Shown: piece by piece, positions 6,383 to 14,773 of the stretch
How the letters are laid out: each line of letters begins with the position of its first letter
Position numbering within the stretch: position 1 is the first letter of the stretch
Assembly (NCBI GenBank): GCA_900543615.1
Contig: UQSC01000029.1
Span: forward strand, 1-17,938
Direction: 5' to 3'
DNA: 17,938 bases
DNA from: an uncultured Collinsella sp.
Lineage (GTDB): Bacteria > Actinomycetota > Coriobacteriia > Coriobacteriales > Coriobacteriaceae
Program-made: the position numbers and the translations under genes
The notes under the pieces: generated by a model
Told to the model about the DNA's origin: nothing
The model's database searches: none
What the model saw: the letters and a program-made list of their open reading frames with translations, nothing else

Positions 6383-6860
6383 GGAAAGCGCGTCCCAGTC
6401 TGGACGCTCAAAACGGGATGCACTTTCCGGATGGCGGGCCTAGCGGAAAGCGTGCCCCGGAATCCCGTCTCAGAATGGGACAGGCTTTCCGGTTGAGTCC
6501 TTCAGCGGAAACTGCATCCCGGAATAGACGCTCAAACTGGGACGCAGTTTCCGCTGAGGTTCTATCCGGAAACCGTGTCCCACTCTGAGCGTCTATTCTG
6601 GGATGAACTTTCCGCCTGAGGGTTCAGCCGGAAACGGCATCCCACCCTGAAGCGAAATACTGGGACGCAGCTTCCGGTTGAGGGCTGTTCCGGAAAGCGC
6701 ATCCCATTCCAGGCGCGGATTCCGGGATGCACTTTCCATTTGAAGCTCCAACCGGAAAGCGCATCCCACTCTGGAGCCGAATTCCGGGGCACGCTTTCCG
6801 CCAGAGGCTCTACCGGAAAGTGCATCCCATTCTGAGCGCCAATTCCGGGACGTAGTTTCC
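6383..6860. repeat. Hairpin repeat array 3: eight complete units, units 2 and 3 inverted
   Basis: Left/right arms are 6383-6396/6415-6428, 6445-6458/6477-6490, 6507-6520/6539-6552, 6568-6581/6600-6613, 6630-6643/6662-6675, 6692-6705/6724-6737, 6754-6767/6786-6799 and 6815-6828/6847-6860. The period is 61-62 bp. The loops of units 2 (6459-6476) and 3 (6521-6538) start GGAAT and match the other loops only after reverse complementation. The linker 6429-6444 is also inverted. The array fills the space between two converging genes: the AbiEi-like gene ends at 6309 and xdhD ends at 6971. Confidence 0.94.
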
Positions 6861-6869
6861 GCTCCAAGC

Positions 6870-6901
6870 AAAAGGCCCCAGCTCGCGATGGAGCCAGGGC
6901 C
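6870..6901 (-). terminator. Probable terminator of the purine operon
   Basis: GGCCC (6874-6878) and GCTC (6881-6884) pair with GAGC (6891-6894) and GGGCC (6897-6901), with a two-base internal mismatch. On the minus strand the stem is followed by TTTTG. It lies about 70 bp past the xdhD stop, after the first hairpin at 6930-6965. Confidence 0.6.
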
Positions 6902-6929
6902 AAAGGCGCAGCGTATGTAGTTGATGCTG

Positions 6930-6965
6930 AGCGCGAACGGCCCGTTAGCAATGGCCGTACGCGCT
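6930..6965 (-). terminator. 13-nt-arm hairpin directly after the xdhD stop codon
   Basis: AGCGCG-A-ACGGCC (6930-6942) pairs with GGCCGT-A-CGCGCT (6953-6965), with one A-A mismatch and a 10-nt loop. It begins 5 nt after the stop codon on the minus strand and has no U-tract. It could be a U-less terminator or a 3'-end stabiliser. Confidence 0.6.
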
Positions 6966-6970
6966 CTACC

Positions 6971-9748
6971 CTAGCCGCGGCGACGGGCGCGGCTGTATGG
7001 CGTATCCACCATGGGCAGATCCGGACGCAGCTTGCCGTCAAACGCGCGGTAGGCGTTCTGTACGGCGGGCGCCGTGGGGATCGTTGCGATCTCGCCGATG
7101 CCCTTGCCGCCATATGCAACGGGCAGCAGCTCGTCCTTCTCCACGTAAATGGCGTGGATATCCGGAATCTCGGGCGCACGGAACAACCCGAGCGTGCCGT
7201 ACCTTGCCTGGGGCACGCAGTCCTTGAGCGGCCAGTCCTCGGTAAGCGCATAGCCCATACCCATGAGCACGCCACCTTCGATCTGACCTTGGATGGAGAT
7301 GGGGTTGACCACCTTGCCGGAATCGTGCGCGGCATAGACCTCGCTCACGCGGCCGTCATCATCCAGAATGACCACATGCGTGGCAAACCCGTAGCAGATG
7401 TGGCTCTTGGGGTTGGGAACGTCGGCGCCCAGCTTGTCGGTCGGCTCCAGGTACACGTAGCCAAACTCGCATCCCTCGAGCGCCTTGATGGCGGCCGCGG
7501 GATCCTGAGGATGCATACCCTGGCCGGCGACGAGCTCCTGCGTGCGCAGCCGATAGGCGCGACCGTCGTCGTACTCGATCTTGACGCCGTCGCCGTGGGC
7601 GCTCACCGGGGCGGCAGGTGCGGGCTTGCCGGCCTCGACGTCAAGCATGGCATCGCGCAGCAAGAAGGCGGCACCGCGCACGGCCTCGCCGGTCACGACC
7701 GTCTGACGCGAGCCAGACGTGGTGCCGGAGTCGGGAGCGTTCTCGGTGGAGCACTCGCCGTTGGCGATGCAGCGAAGCGGCAGGCCGCATGCCTCGGCAA
7801 CGTCCTGCAAAAAGACGGTGTTGCAGCCCTGGCCGATGTCGGACGTGGCGGCATAGACCACGGCCACGCCGTTCTCGATGCGGATCTTGCAGCGGCCGGC
7901 ATCGGGCAGGCCCACGCCCACGCCGGCGTTCTTCATGGCGCAGGCGATACCGGCGTGTCCGGGATGCGCGTAGTAGGCATCCTTGACCTCGAGCAGCGTC
8001 TCTTTAAGCGCCGTGGAGCAATCGGCAATCTGGCCGTTGGGCAGAACCTCGCCCGGCTCGATGGCGTTGCGGTAGCGAATCTCCCACGGATCCAGGCCGA
8101 CCTTCTCTGCCAACAGGTCGATCAAGCTCTCGAGCGCAAACTCGGACTGGCAGACGCCAAAGCCGCGGTACGCGCCGGCAGGCGGGTTGTTGGTGTAGTA
8201 ACCAAAGCCGCGAATGTCGGTGTTCTGGTACTTGTAGGGGCCGACGGCATGTGTGCAGGCGCGCTCGAGCACCGGGCCGCACAGCGACGCGTAGGCGCCG
8301 GTGTCAAAGTTGATCTCGCAGTCCAGGCCGGTAAAGTTGCCCTCGGCGTCGCAGCCCAGTGTAAAGGTGCCGTCCATGGCGTGGCGCTTGGGATGAAACG
8401 CGAGCGACTCGGCGCGCGTGAGCTTGCACTTCACAGGACGCTGGAACTTATATGCGGCGAGCGCAGCCAGGTGCTGGATGGACACGTCCTCCTTGCCGCC
8501 AAAACCGCCGCCCACGAGCATAGTCTCGACGACCACACGCTCGGGTTCGCTATCCCAGCCAAACATGTGGGCACACTCTTTGCGCGTGTCGTAGGCGCCC
8601 TGGTCGGTCGACTGCACCTTGACGCCATTCTTGTACGGGAAGGCAACGGCGCACTCGGGCTCCAAGAAGGCATGCTCGGTAAAGGGCGTAGTAAAGCGTT
8701 GCGTCACGGTGAATGCGCTCTCCGCCAGCGCCTTGGCGGCGTCGCCGCGCGTCACATGGCGGCTCTGGCACACGTTGTCCTTGAGCTCCACCGTGTTGCC
8801 AAAGGCAAAGAAGCTGTCGTGCAGGCGCGGGGCGTCGGCAGACCTGGCCTCGGCGATGTTGCGCACGGGCTCCAGCGGCTCGTAATCAATCTTTACGAGC
8901 TTCTTGGCCTTCTCGAGCGTCGCCTCGTCCTCGGCAACCACCAGCACGATGGCATCGCCCACGCAGCGGGTGATGTCGCCCTGGGCGATCATGACGTCCC
9001 AGTCCTGGATAAGGTGGCCGACCTGGTTGACCGGCACGTCCTCGGCGCGCAGGATGCCAACCACACCGGGTAGGACCTCGGCCTTGGAGGTATCGATGGA
9101 GAGCACGCGGGCGCGCGGATACTTGGAGCGCACAGCGCTGGCGTAGGTCAGACCCGGCTGATCGAGCTCGTCGATGTCGTCGGGATACTTGCCCTCGCCG
9201 AGCACCTTCTTGCGCACGTCAATACGGAAGGCGCGCTTGCCCACGCCGTAGTCGTCGCCGCGCTCCAGATCCTCGTCGATCTGCTTTTCGCCACGGAGCA
9301 CCGCAGCTGCCAGCGAGATGCCCTCGATAATCTTTTTGTAGCCGGTGCAGCGGCAAACATTGCCGCGGATGGCGTACTTGATCTGCTCCTCGGTAGGCTC
9401 GGGATCCTCGGCGATGAGCGCTGCACCCGCCATGACCATACCGGGGATACAAAAGCCGCACTGCACGGCGCCCACGGCGCCAAAGGCGTACACAAACGCC
9501 TCGCGCACGTTCTCGGGCAGGCCCTCGACAGTCACGATGTCGCGGCCGGCGGCAAGGGCGGTGGTCAGCACGCACGCCTTGACGGCCGCACCGTCCACAT
9601 GGATGGTGCAGGTGCCGCAGGCGCCCTCGGAGCAGCCGTCCTTGGCGGAGTGAATGTGCAGGTCGTCGCGCAGATAGCGCAGCAGTGGTTTATTCTCCGT
9701 CGTCGTGTGCTCGACACCGTTAACGGTAAAAGTGAATTCCTGTGCCAT
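6971..9748 (-). CDS. xdhD: XdhD-type molybdenum hydroxylase (fused 2Fe-2S and Mo-binding subunit)
   Basis: This 925-aa enzyme joins two parts that are separate in many xanthine dehydrogenases. Residues 1-160 hold two 2Fe-2S clusters: plant-type C39/C44/C47/C59 and helical C97/C100/C132/C134. Residues 180-925 are the molybdopterin-cytosine-dinucleotide domain. GGGFGGKE and AYRGFG keep the Glu and Arg that bind purines in bovine xanthine oxidase (E802, R880). E886 in GKGIGE is the expected catalytic base. Length and layout match E. coli XdhD (about 956 aa). Known family role: hydroxylation of purines or similar heterocycles, some members needing labile selenium. I see no in-frame TGA that would suggest selenocysteine. 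ATG 9748 is preceded by GAAGGG, which overlaps the ferredoxin stop region, so translation is probably coupled. The FAD subunit is absent nearby. Confidence 0.93.
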   Translation of the reverse strand: MAQEFTFTVNGVEHTTTENKPLLRYLRDDLHIHSAKDGCSEGACGTCTIHVDGAAVKACVLTTALAAGRDIVTVEGLPENVREAFVYAFGAVGAVQCGFCIPGMVMAGAALIAEDPEPTEEQIKYAIRGNVCRCTGYKKIIEGISLAAAVLRGEKQIDEDLERGDDYGVGKRAFRIDVRKKVLGEGKYPDDIDELDQPGLTYASAVRSKYPRARVLSIDTSKAEVLPGVVGILRAEDVPVNQVGHLIQDWDVMIAQGDITRCVGDAIVLVVAEDEATLEKAKKLVKIDYEPLEPVRNIAEARSADAPRLHDSFFAFGNTVELKDNVCQSRHVTRGDAAKALAESAFTVTQRFTTPFTEHAFLEPECAVAFPYKNGVKVQSTDQGAYDTRKECAHMFGWDSEPERVVVETMLVGGGFGGKEDVSIQHLAALAAYKFQRPVKCKLTRAESLAFHPKRHAMDGTFTLGCDAEGNFTGLDCEINFDTGAYASLCGPVLERACTHAVGPYKYQNTDIRGFGYYTNNPPAGAYRGFGVCQSEFALESLIDLLAEKVGLDPWEIRYRNAIEPGEVLPNGQIADCSTALKETLLEVKDAYYAHPGHAGIACAMKNAGVGVGLPDAGRCKIRIENGVAVVYAATSDIGQGCNTVFLQDVAEACGLPLRCIANGECSTENAPDSGTTSGSRQTVVTGEAVRGAAFLLRDAMLDVEAGKPAPAAPVSAHGDGVKIEYDDGRAYRLRTQELVAGQGMHPQDPAAAIKALEGCEFGYVYLEPTDKLGADVPNPKSHICYGFATHVVILDDDGRVSEVYAAHDSGKVVNPISIQGQIEGGVLMGMGYALTEDWPLKDCVPQARYGTLGLFRAPEIPDIHAIYVEKDELLPVAYGGKGIGEIATIPTAPAVQNAYRAFDGKLRPDLPMVDTPYSRARRRG

Positions 9749-9760
9749 GGTGATTCCCTT

Positions 9761-10240
9761 CTACACGCCGGCGGCGATACCGGTGCGGTCGTGGATGGCG
9801 CCATGCGGGCAGACGACGGCGCACATGCCGCACGACAGGCAGTCTGTGCCGTCGATATGGGCGCAGTTGTCCTCGATGCGGATAGCGCCGGCAGGGCACT
9901 TTTTGGCGCACATGCCGCAACCGATGCAGCTGGTGTCGCAGATCTTGCGCGCAATGGCGCCCTTATCGGTGTTGTTGCAGCGCACCAGGATGTTCTGGTA
10001 GCCGGGAACGAAGGCAATCACGCGCTGCGGGCACGCCATGCCGCACAGGCCACAGCCCGTGCACTTGGAGCGGTCCACACGGGCGACGCCGTCGACCAGC
10101 GCGATGGCACCGTGGGGGCAGGCCGTAACGCAGGCGCCACAGCCAATGCAGCCTTCGCTGCAGCGGGCGTCGCCGCCTGCGGAAGCACAGCCGCTTCCGC
10201 AGGCAACGTAGGCCACGTGATGTTGAATGGATTTGGCCAT
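9761..10240 (-). CDS. Ferredoxin with four 4Fe-4S motifs, RnfB-like
   Basis: This 159-aa protein has four CxxCxxCxxxCP motifs: C31/34/37/41, C60/63/66/70, C105/108/111/115 and C134/137/140/144. Further Cys lie at 14, 18, 27, 88, 101 and 126. The N-terminal VAYVACGSGC and the segment DKGAIARKICDTSCIGC resemble the cytoplasmic part of RnfB, so it probably derives from that family, without the membrane anchor. It lies 11 bp after ygfK and 12 bp before xdhD and so should be made together with them. Inference: it carries electrons between XdhD and YgfK, taking the place of the FAD subunit found in the E. coli locus. A general soluble polyferredoxin is the alternative. Confidence 0.9.
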   Translation of the reverse strand: MAKSIQHHVAYVACGSGCASAGGDARCSEGCIGCGACVTACPHGAIALVDGVARVDRSKCTGCGLCGMACPQRVIAFVPGYQNILVRCNNTDKGAIARKICDTSCIGCGMCAKKCPAGAIRIEDNCAHIDGTDCLSCGMCAVVCPHGAIHDRTGIAAGV

Positions 10241-10251
10241 AAGAGACTCGC

Positions 10252-13251
10252 CTATTTCTTAAGAAGGTACGAATAGTTGTCGCGCACGGCCCTGATGGTC
10301 AGGCGGACGGCCTCGGGCAGACCGGTGTTGACGGCATCGACCGAGACGGTGCGGACCGTGCCGGCGACGCGGACCTTAAAGTGGTCCTCGTCCACGGCCA
10401 GGAAGCCCTCGTTCTCGGAGTTCTCCATGTCCTGATCGCTCCAGAACAGGGTGAGCTTGTCCTTGTAGGGACGGCCCTCCTGGTAGGGGCAGAACACGGC
10501 GCAGTTGCCGCACTCGTTGCACATGCCATCGACGTGGACGACCTGATGCTTGGCCAGGCCCGGCACCTTAATTGCCACGTTGGCGCGGTTGGGGCACACG
10601 TCGCAGCAGACCTCGCATACCGAGCCGCAGCCCAGGCAGCGGGTCTTGGTGCAGTTGCGCTTGTCGCGGCACAGCGACCCCTTGCGCTCGTAGCAGGTGC
10701 CCTCGCGGCCAGCCTGCTCGTTGCAATCGGCGTACTTGTTAAAGTCCACGCCGGCGATGGCACGGGCGACCTCGGCGGCGTCGGCAATAGCCTCGACCAC
10801 GGTGGCAGGACCGCGACGGCAGTCGCCCGCAGCCCAGACGCCCTCGACGCCGGTGGAGGTGGCGGCAAGGCGGCCGCGACGGTCGTGCTCAACGCCCGCG
10901 GCATCGTACAGGCTGGCGTCGATGCCCTCGCCAACGGCGCAGATCACCGTGGTGGCAGGAAGCTCGACGGTCTCACCCGTGGCGACAGGGCTGCGACGGC
11001 CGCTTGCATCCGGCTCGCCAAGCTCCATAACGTCGCAGGTCAGCACGGCGCCGTTAAGTGCCTTGGGCGCCAGCAGCTCGCAGAACTCAACGCCGTCGGC
11101 AAGAGCAAGATCAAGCTCTTCCTCGTCGGCGGGCATCTGCTTCTTGGTGCGGCGATACACCAGGCGCACGTTCTTCACGCCAGCCAGGCGCTTGGCCACG
11201 CGGGCCGCGTCCATGGCGGTGTTGCCGGCGCCAATGACCACGACGTCCTCGCCCAGCTCGAGCTTCTCGCCCTTCTTGGCGGCCTCGAGGAACTCCAGCA
11301 CGTCGAGCTCGGCACCCTCGCCCAAGCCTGCAGAGCCGGGCATCCAGGCGCCGGTGGCCACGACCACGTCGGTAAAGCCCTGGGCCTTGAGCTCGTCGAT
11401 GGACTCCACGCGGGCGTTGAGCTGAACCTTGGCGCCAAAGGCCAGGCAGAGCTCGGCATCGTGCGAGATATCGTCGCTGGCGATACGGAACTCGGGGATC
11501 ACGTGACGGACCACGCCGCCGAGCGAATCGCGGGCCTCAAAGATGGTGACGGGCACGCCGGCGCGCGTCAGGAAGAACGCCGTCGCCAGACCGGCAGGGC
11601 CGCCGCCGATAACGGCAACGTTGCGCTCGCCGTCGTTGGCGATGGCCTGGGCGCGCAGCTTGGGCAGCACGGCGGTCATGGCCTCGCGGGCGGCCTTGAG
11701 CTTGCTGGCGCGGATCTGGGCGCCCTCGGGCTCGTAGAACGCGCGCTCGCAGGCACGGCCGCAGGGATGCGGGCAGATGGTGCCGGTAATGAACGGCAGG
11801 GCGTTGCGCTCGAAGATGATGTTGAGTGCGTCCTCGAAGCGGCCCTCGTCAACGGCCGCCAGGTAGGCGGGAATATCCTGCTGGATGGGGCAGCTCGTGC
11901 GGCACGGCGTGGTAAAGCAGTCGGAAAGCGGGCTCTTGCCGGCGACCTTGCGATCGGGCAGCGGGCGCAGCGGCTTCTTGTAGAGCGAGTTGGTGAGCGA
12001 ATCGGCCTGGATCGCGGTCACGGCGTCGAGAGAGACACCCGCGAACGGCTTGCCGTCCAGGTCGGTAAACTCGCCGGCCATCTGGCTAAAGCGCTCGTAG
12101 CCACCGGGCTTGAGCACGTCGGTCGCCAGGGTGACGGGCCAAATGCCGGCGTCATACAGGGCGCGGATGTTGTAGACCGTGGCGCCACCGGAGTAGCTGA
12201 TGCGCAGTTTGCCATCGAACTGCTCGGTAATGCGGCGAGCAGCCTCGATGGTCAGCGAGAACAGCGAACGGCCGGACATGTACATCTCGGTGGAGGGCAG
12301 CTCGTTTCTCGTCACGTCGACGGGGAACGTGTTGGTCAGCTTGACGCCAAACTCCAGGCCGCGCTCGGCGCACAGGGCAATCAGGCGCTCGAACATGGGC
12401 ACGGCATCGGCCCACTGCAGGTCCTCGCGGAAGTGCGTGTCATCGAAGACGATGTAGTCAAAGCCCAGCTCGTTCAGACGCTGGCGGGCAAACTCATAGC
12501 CCAGCAGCGTGGGGTTGCACTTGATGTAGGTGTTGAGGCCCTTCTCGGTGATCAGATAGGTCGCGATGCGCTCGATCTCCGCCGGCGGGCAGCCGTGCAG
12601 GGTAGACTCGGTGATGGAGTTGGACACGCGTGCCGGGATGGACTCGACAAACGCGGCGTCGACATGCTCAAACTTGTCCAGGTTGGCGAGCGCCCAGGCA
12701 CGGCACTCGTTCCAGACGTCAGAGCCGCTGGCGTCCTTCATGCCCTCAATGTACGCATCGACCTTGGGGCTCTTAATGCCCTCCAGGTCATAGCCCACGG
12801 ACATGTTAAAGACAAAGCCGTCCGGGCTGCCCAGGCCGTACTCGCGAGCGATCAGGTGGCAGGCAAACCATGCCTTCACGTACTCGGCAAAAGCCTGCGG
12901 AACCTCGAGCTCGGTCGACCACTCGCAGTTGTAGCACTCGTCCTGCGCCACGATGCAGGGCTTGTTCACACACTTGGAGAGCTCCTCGCCGTCCATAACC
13001 TGAACGGTCTTGAGCTCAAAGAAGCGGGAACCGGCCACATAGGACGCCACGATGTTCTGGGCAAGCTGTGTATTGGGGCCGGCGGCCGGGCCAAACGGAG
13101 TCTCGATGCGCTCGTCAAAAATGGGAAGCGCGCCCTCCTGGTTGGCCGTGACCATCTTGCGCACGCCAAAGATGGCGCCCTGAGTCTTGTGCTCCTCGAT
13201 GATCCAGTTCATCAGCTGCGAAAACGGGATCGGCCTCATGATGTCGCTCAT
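10252..13251 (-). CDS. ygfK: YgfK-like iron-sulfur flavoprotein (putative selenate reductase subunit family)
   Basis: This 999-aa protein starts at ATG 13251, with AGAGGAG at 13258-13264; the frame extends 16 codons further but without a ribosome binding site. Residues 1-430 form a dihydropyrimidine-dehydrogenase-like barrel (TPFGPAAGPNTQLAQNI; GGATVYNIRALYDAGIWPVT). Residues 440-830 are GltD-like, with C445/450/454 and C493/497/501 for Fe-S, a GGGPAG FAD site (549-554), a second dinucleotide site VIGAGNTAMDAA (672-683) and a closing GVWAAGDC. The C-terminus has two 4Fe-4S motifs: C872/875/.../883/886 and C911/914/917/921. The family was named from selenate reduction in E. coli and is part of anaerobic purine breakdown clusters. 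Expected role: pass electrons between NAD(P)H and Fe-S partners. It sits between ssnA and the ferredoxin. Confidence 0.92.
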   Translation of the reverse strand: MSDIMRPIPFSQLMNWIIEEHKTQGAIFGVRKMVTANQEGALPIFDERIETPFGPAAGPNTQLAQNIVASYVAGSRFFELKTVQVMDGEELSKCVNKPCIVAQDECYNCEWSTELEVPQAFAEYVKAWFACHLIAREYGLGSPDGFVFNMSVGYDLEGIKSPKVDAYIEGMKDASGSDVWNECRAWALANLDKFEHVDAAFVESIPARVSNSITESTLHGCPPAEIERIATYLITEKGLNTYIKCNPTLLGYEFARQRLNELGFDYIVFDDTHFREDLQWADAVPMFERLIALCAERGLEFGVKLTNTFPVDVTRNELPSTEMYMSGRSLFSLTIEAARRITEQFDGKLRISYSGGATVYNIRALYDAGIWPVTLATDVLKPGGYERFSQMAGEFTDLDGKPFAGVSLDAVTAIQADSLTNSLYKKPLRPLPDRKVAGKSPLSDCFTTPCRTSCPIQQDIPAYLAAVDEGRFEDALNIIFERNALPFITGTICPHPCGRACERAFYEPEGAQIRASKLKAAREAMTAVLPKLRAQAIANDGERNVAVIGGGPAGLATAFFLTRAGVPVTIFEARDSLGGVVRHVIPEFRIASDDISHDAELCLAFGAKVQLNARVESIDELKAQGFTDVVVATGAWMPGSAGLGEGAELDVLEFLEAAKKGEKLELGEDVVVIGAGNTAMDAARVAKRLAGVKNVRLVYRRTKKQMPADEEELDLALADGVEFCELLAPKALNGAVLTCDVMELGEPDASGRRSPVATGETVELPATTVICAVGEGIDASLYDAAGVEHDRRGRLAATSTGVEGVWAAGDCRRGPATVVEAIADAAEVARAIAGVDFNKYADCNEQAGREGTCYERKGSLCRDKRNCTKTRCLGCGSVCEVCCDVCPNRANVAIKVPGLAKHQVVHVDGMCNECGNCAVFCPYQEGRPYKDKLTLFWSDQDMENSENEGFLAVDEDHFKVRVAGTVRTVSVDAVNTGLPEAVRLTIRAVRDNYSYLLKK

Positions 13252-13267
13252 AATGAGCTCCTCTCTG

Positions 13268-13385
13268 TAACGCCCGGCGAGACCGCGCGGCGGGCGCAAA
13301 TACGGTGTAGCGCTAGCACAGCGCCGGCGACCCCGCGGAGGTCGCCTATACGCGCGTCAGATGCGGCGAAACATCCGACGCGCGT
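13268..13385 (-). promoter_or_regulatory. Three consecutive hairpins between ssnA and ygfK
   Basis: In mRNA order the stems are 13350-13363/13372-13385 (14 positions, one mismatch, 8-nt loop, starting 15 nt after the ssnA stop), 13326-13332/13340-13346 (7 bp perfect) and 13271-13276/13291-13296 (6 bp perfect), just before the ygfK ribosome binding site. There is no U-tract. Possible roles are partial termination, RNase processing or stabilising the ygfK part of the message. Confidence 0.6.
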
Positions 13386-13400
13386 GAATCTACTTGTGAA

Positions 13401-14756
13401 TTAGTAGGTGCGATCGTTGAGCGTGCTCCAGAGCTTCTTGGACTCAGCCATGGTCCACGCGTTGATCTTGTCCTCATCGATACCGACGAACTCGCGATCC
13501 TTGTACAGGACGCGGCCGTTGATGATGGTGGTGCGGCAGTTTTTTCCCATCATGCCAAAGAGCATATGGCCGTCGATGTTCTCCTCGCTCAGCGGCGTAA
13601 AGGGCTTGTAGTCCATAACGATGACGTCGGCGGCAGCGCCGGCCTCGAGCACGCCGAGCTTGCGATCGAAGTACTTGCTGGCCATCTTGGCGTTGTTCTC
13701 GAACAGCATCGTCATGGCCTCGCACCAGCCCACGTTGGGCATAGCGGCGTTGTGGCGCTGAATGATCAGGAAAACCTTGAGGCTCTCGAGCATATCGTGG
13801 GTGTAGGCGTCGGTGCCCATGCACACGGGGATGCCGCGGCGGAAGAACTCGAGCACGGGGGCGCAGCCCACGGCGTTTCCCATATTGGATTCGGGGTTGT
13901 TGACGAGCCAGGTGCCGGACTCCTTGACGATATCCATCTCGGCGGGCGTCACATGGATGCAGTGGCCGAGCATGGTGTCGGGACCGAGCAGGTTGTGCTG
14001 CAGCAGGCGCTCGACGGGGCTGATGCCGCCGCGGTTGAGGCGGGAGTCCCACACGTCATTCATGCCCTCGCACACGTGGATGTGGAAACCGGTCAGGCCG
14101 TTGTTAGCCTCGGCCATCTTGTCCATGGTCTCGTCCGAAAGCGTAAAGGTGGCGTGACCACCAAACATGGCGGCAATCATGTGGTTGTCGTTATCGCGAC
14201 GCTCCTTGGCGGCCCACTGGGCAAACTCGGCGTTCTCGGCAATGGCCTGGTCACATTTTTCCTGACCGCGGCGGTCGGAGACCTCGTAGCACAGGCACGA
14301 ACGCATGCCAAGCTCCTGAGCGGCATCCTTAATGGTAAAGAGGCTGCCCGGAATCTCGCAGAAGCTCGCGTGGTGATCGAAGATCGTGGTAACGCCATCG
14401 CGGATGGAATCCAGAATCGTGGCATAGGCGCTGGCCTTGGTGCCGTCGAGCGTCAGGTTGTCGTCAATCTTCCACCACTGCTGCTCAAGATTCTCCAGGA
14501 AGTTGGTGGGGTTGCAGCCCTTAATGGCAAGGCCGCGGGCCAGACCCGAGTAGATGTGGGTGTGGCAGTTGATAAGTCCGGGCATGATGAGGTTGCCCTG
14601 GGCGTCGACGTACTCGGCATCCGGGTACTTGGCCTTGAGCTCGCGCTCGGGGCCCACTTCGACAATCGTATCTCCGTCAATGGCGACCGCACCGTTGGGA
14701 ATGAACGGAGTCTGAGCGTTGCGGGTAAAGACGGAACCGTTAGCGACCAGAAGCAT
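13401..14756 (-). CDS. ssnA: SsnA-like metal-dependent amidohydrolase
   Basis: The chosen start is ATG 14756 (451 aa) because AAGGGAG lies at 14762-14768; the longer frame from 14774 has no ribosome binding site. It is a TIM-barrel amidohydrolase of the guanine deaminase/chlorohydrolase group. Metal and catalytic residues are H65-T-H67 in NCHTH, H225-I-H227-V-C-E230 in FHIHVCE, H265 and H268 in GHCIH, and D316 in MGTD. All are present, so it should bind one or two metal ions and hydrolyse C-N bonds. SsnA was first tied to selenium metabolism through its neighbours. In purine clusters a deaminase or hydrolase step on a purine or its ring-opened product is likelier. The exact substrate is not readable from the sequence. 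Confidence 0.9.
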   Translation of the reverse strand: MLLVANGSVFTRNAQTPFIPNGAVAIDGDTIVEVGPERELKAKYPDAEYVDAQGNLIMPGLINCHTHIYSGLARGLAIKGCNPTNFLENLEQQWWKIDDNLTLDGTKASAYATILDSIRDGVTTIFDHHASFCEIPGSLFTIKDAAQELGMRSCLCYEVSDRRGQEKCDQAIAENAEFAQWAAKERRDNDNHMIAAMFGGHATFTLSDETMDKMAEANNGLTGFHIHVCEGMNDVWDSRLNRGGISPVERLLQHNLLGPDTMLGHCIHVTPAEMDIVKESGTWLVNNPESNMGNAVGCAPVLEFFRRGIPVCMGTDAYTHDMLESLKVFLIIQRHNAAMPNVGWCEAMTMLFENNAKMASKYFDRKLGVLEAGAAADVIVMDYKPFTPLSEENIDGHMLFGMMGKNCRTTIINGRVLYKDREFVGIDEDKINAWTMAESKKLWSTLNDRTY

Positions 14757-14773
14757 AAATGCTCCCTTCAACA

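Noticed and set aside
2826..6860. CRISPR array
   Set aside because: Period and unit number look superficially similar, but the whole 62-bp unit is conserved, including loop and linker; there are no unique spacers and no cas genes.
6971..9748. Selenocysteine in the molybdenum hydroxylase
   Set aside because: The frame has no internal TGA; selenium in this family is a labile cofactor, not Sec.
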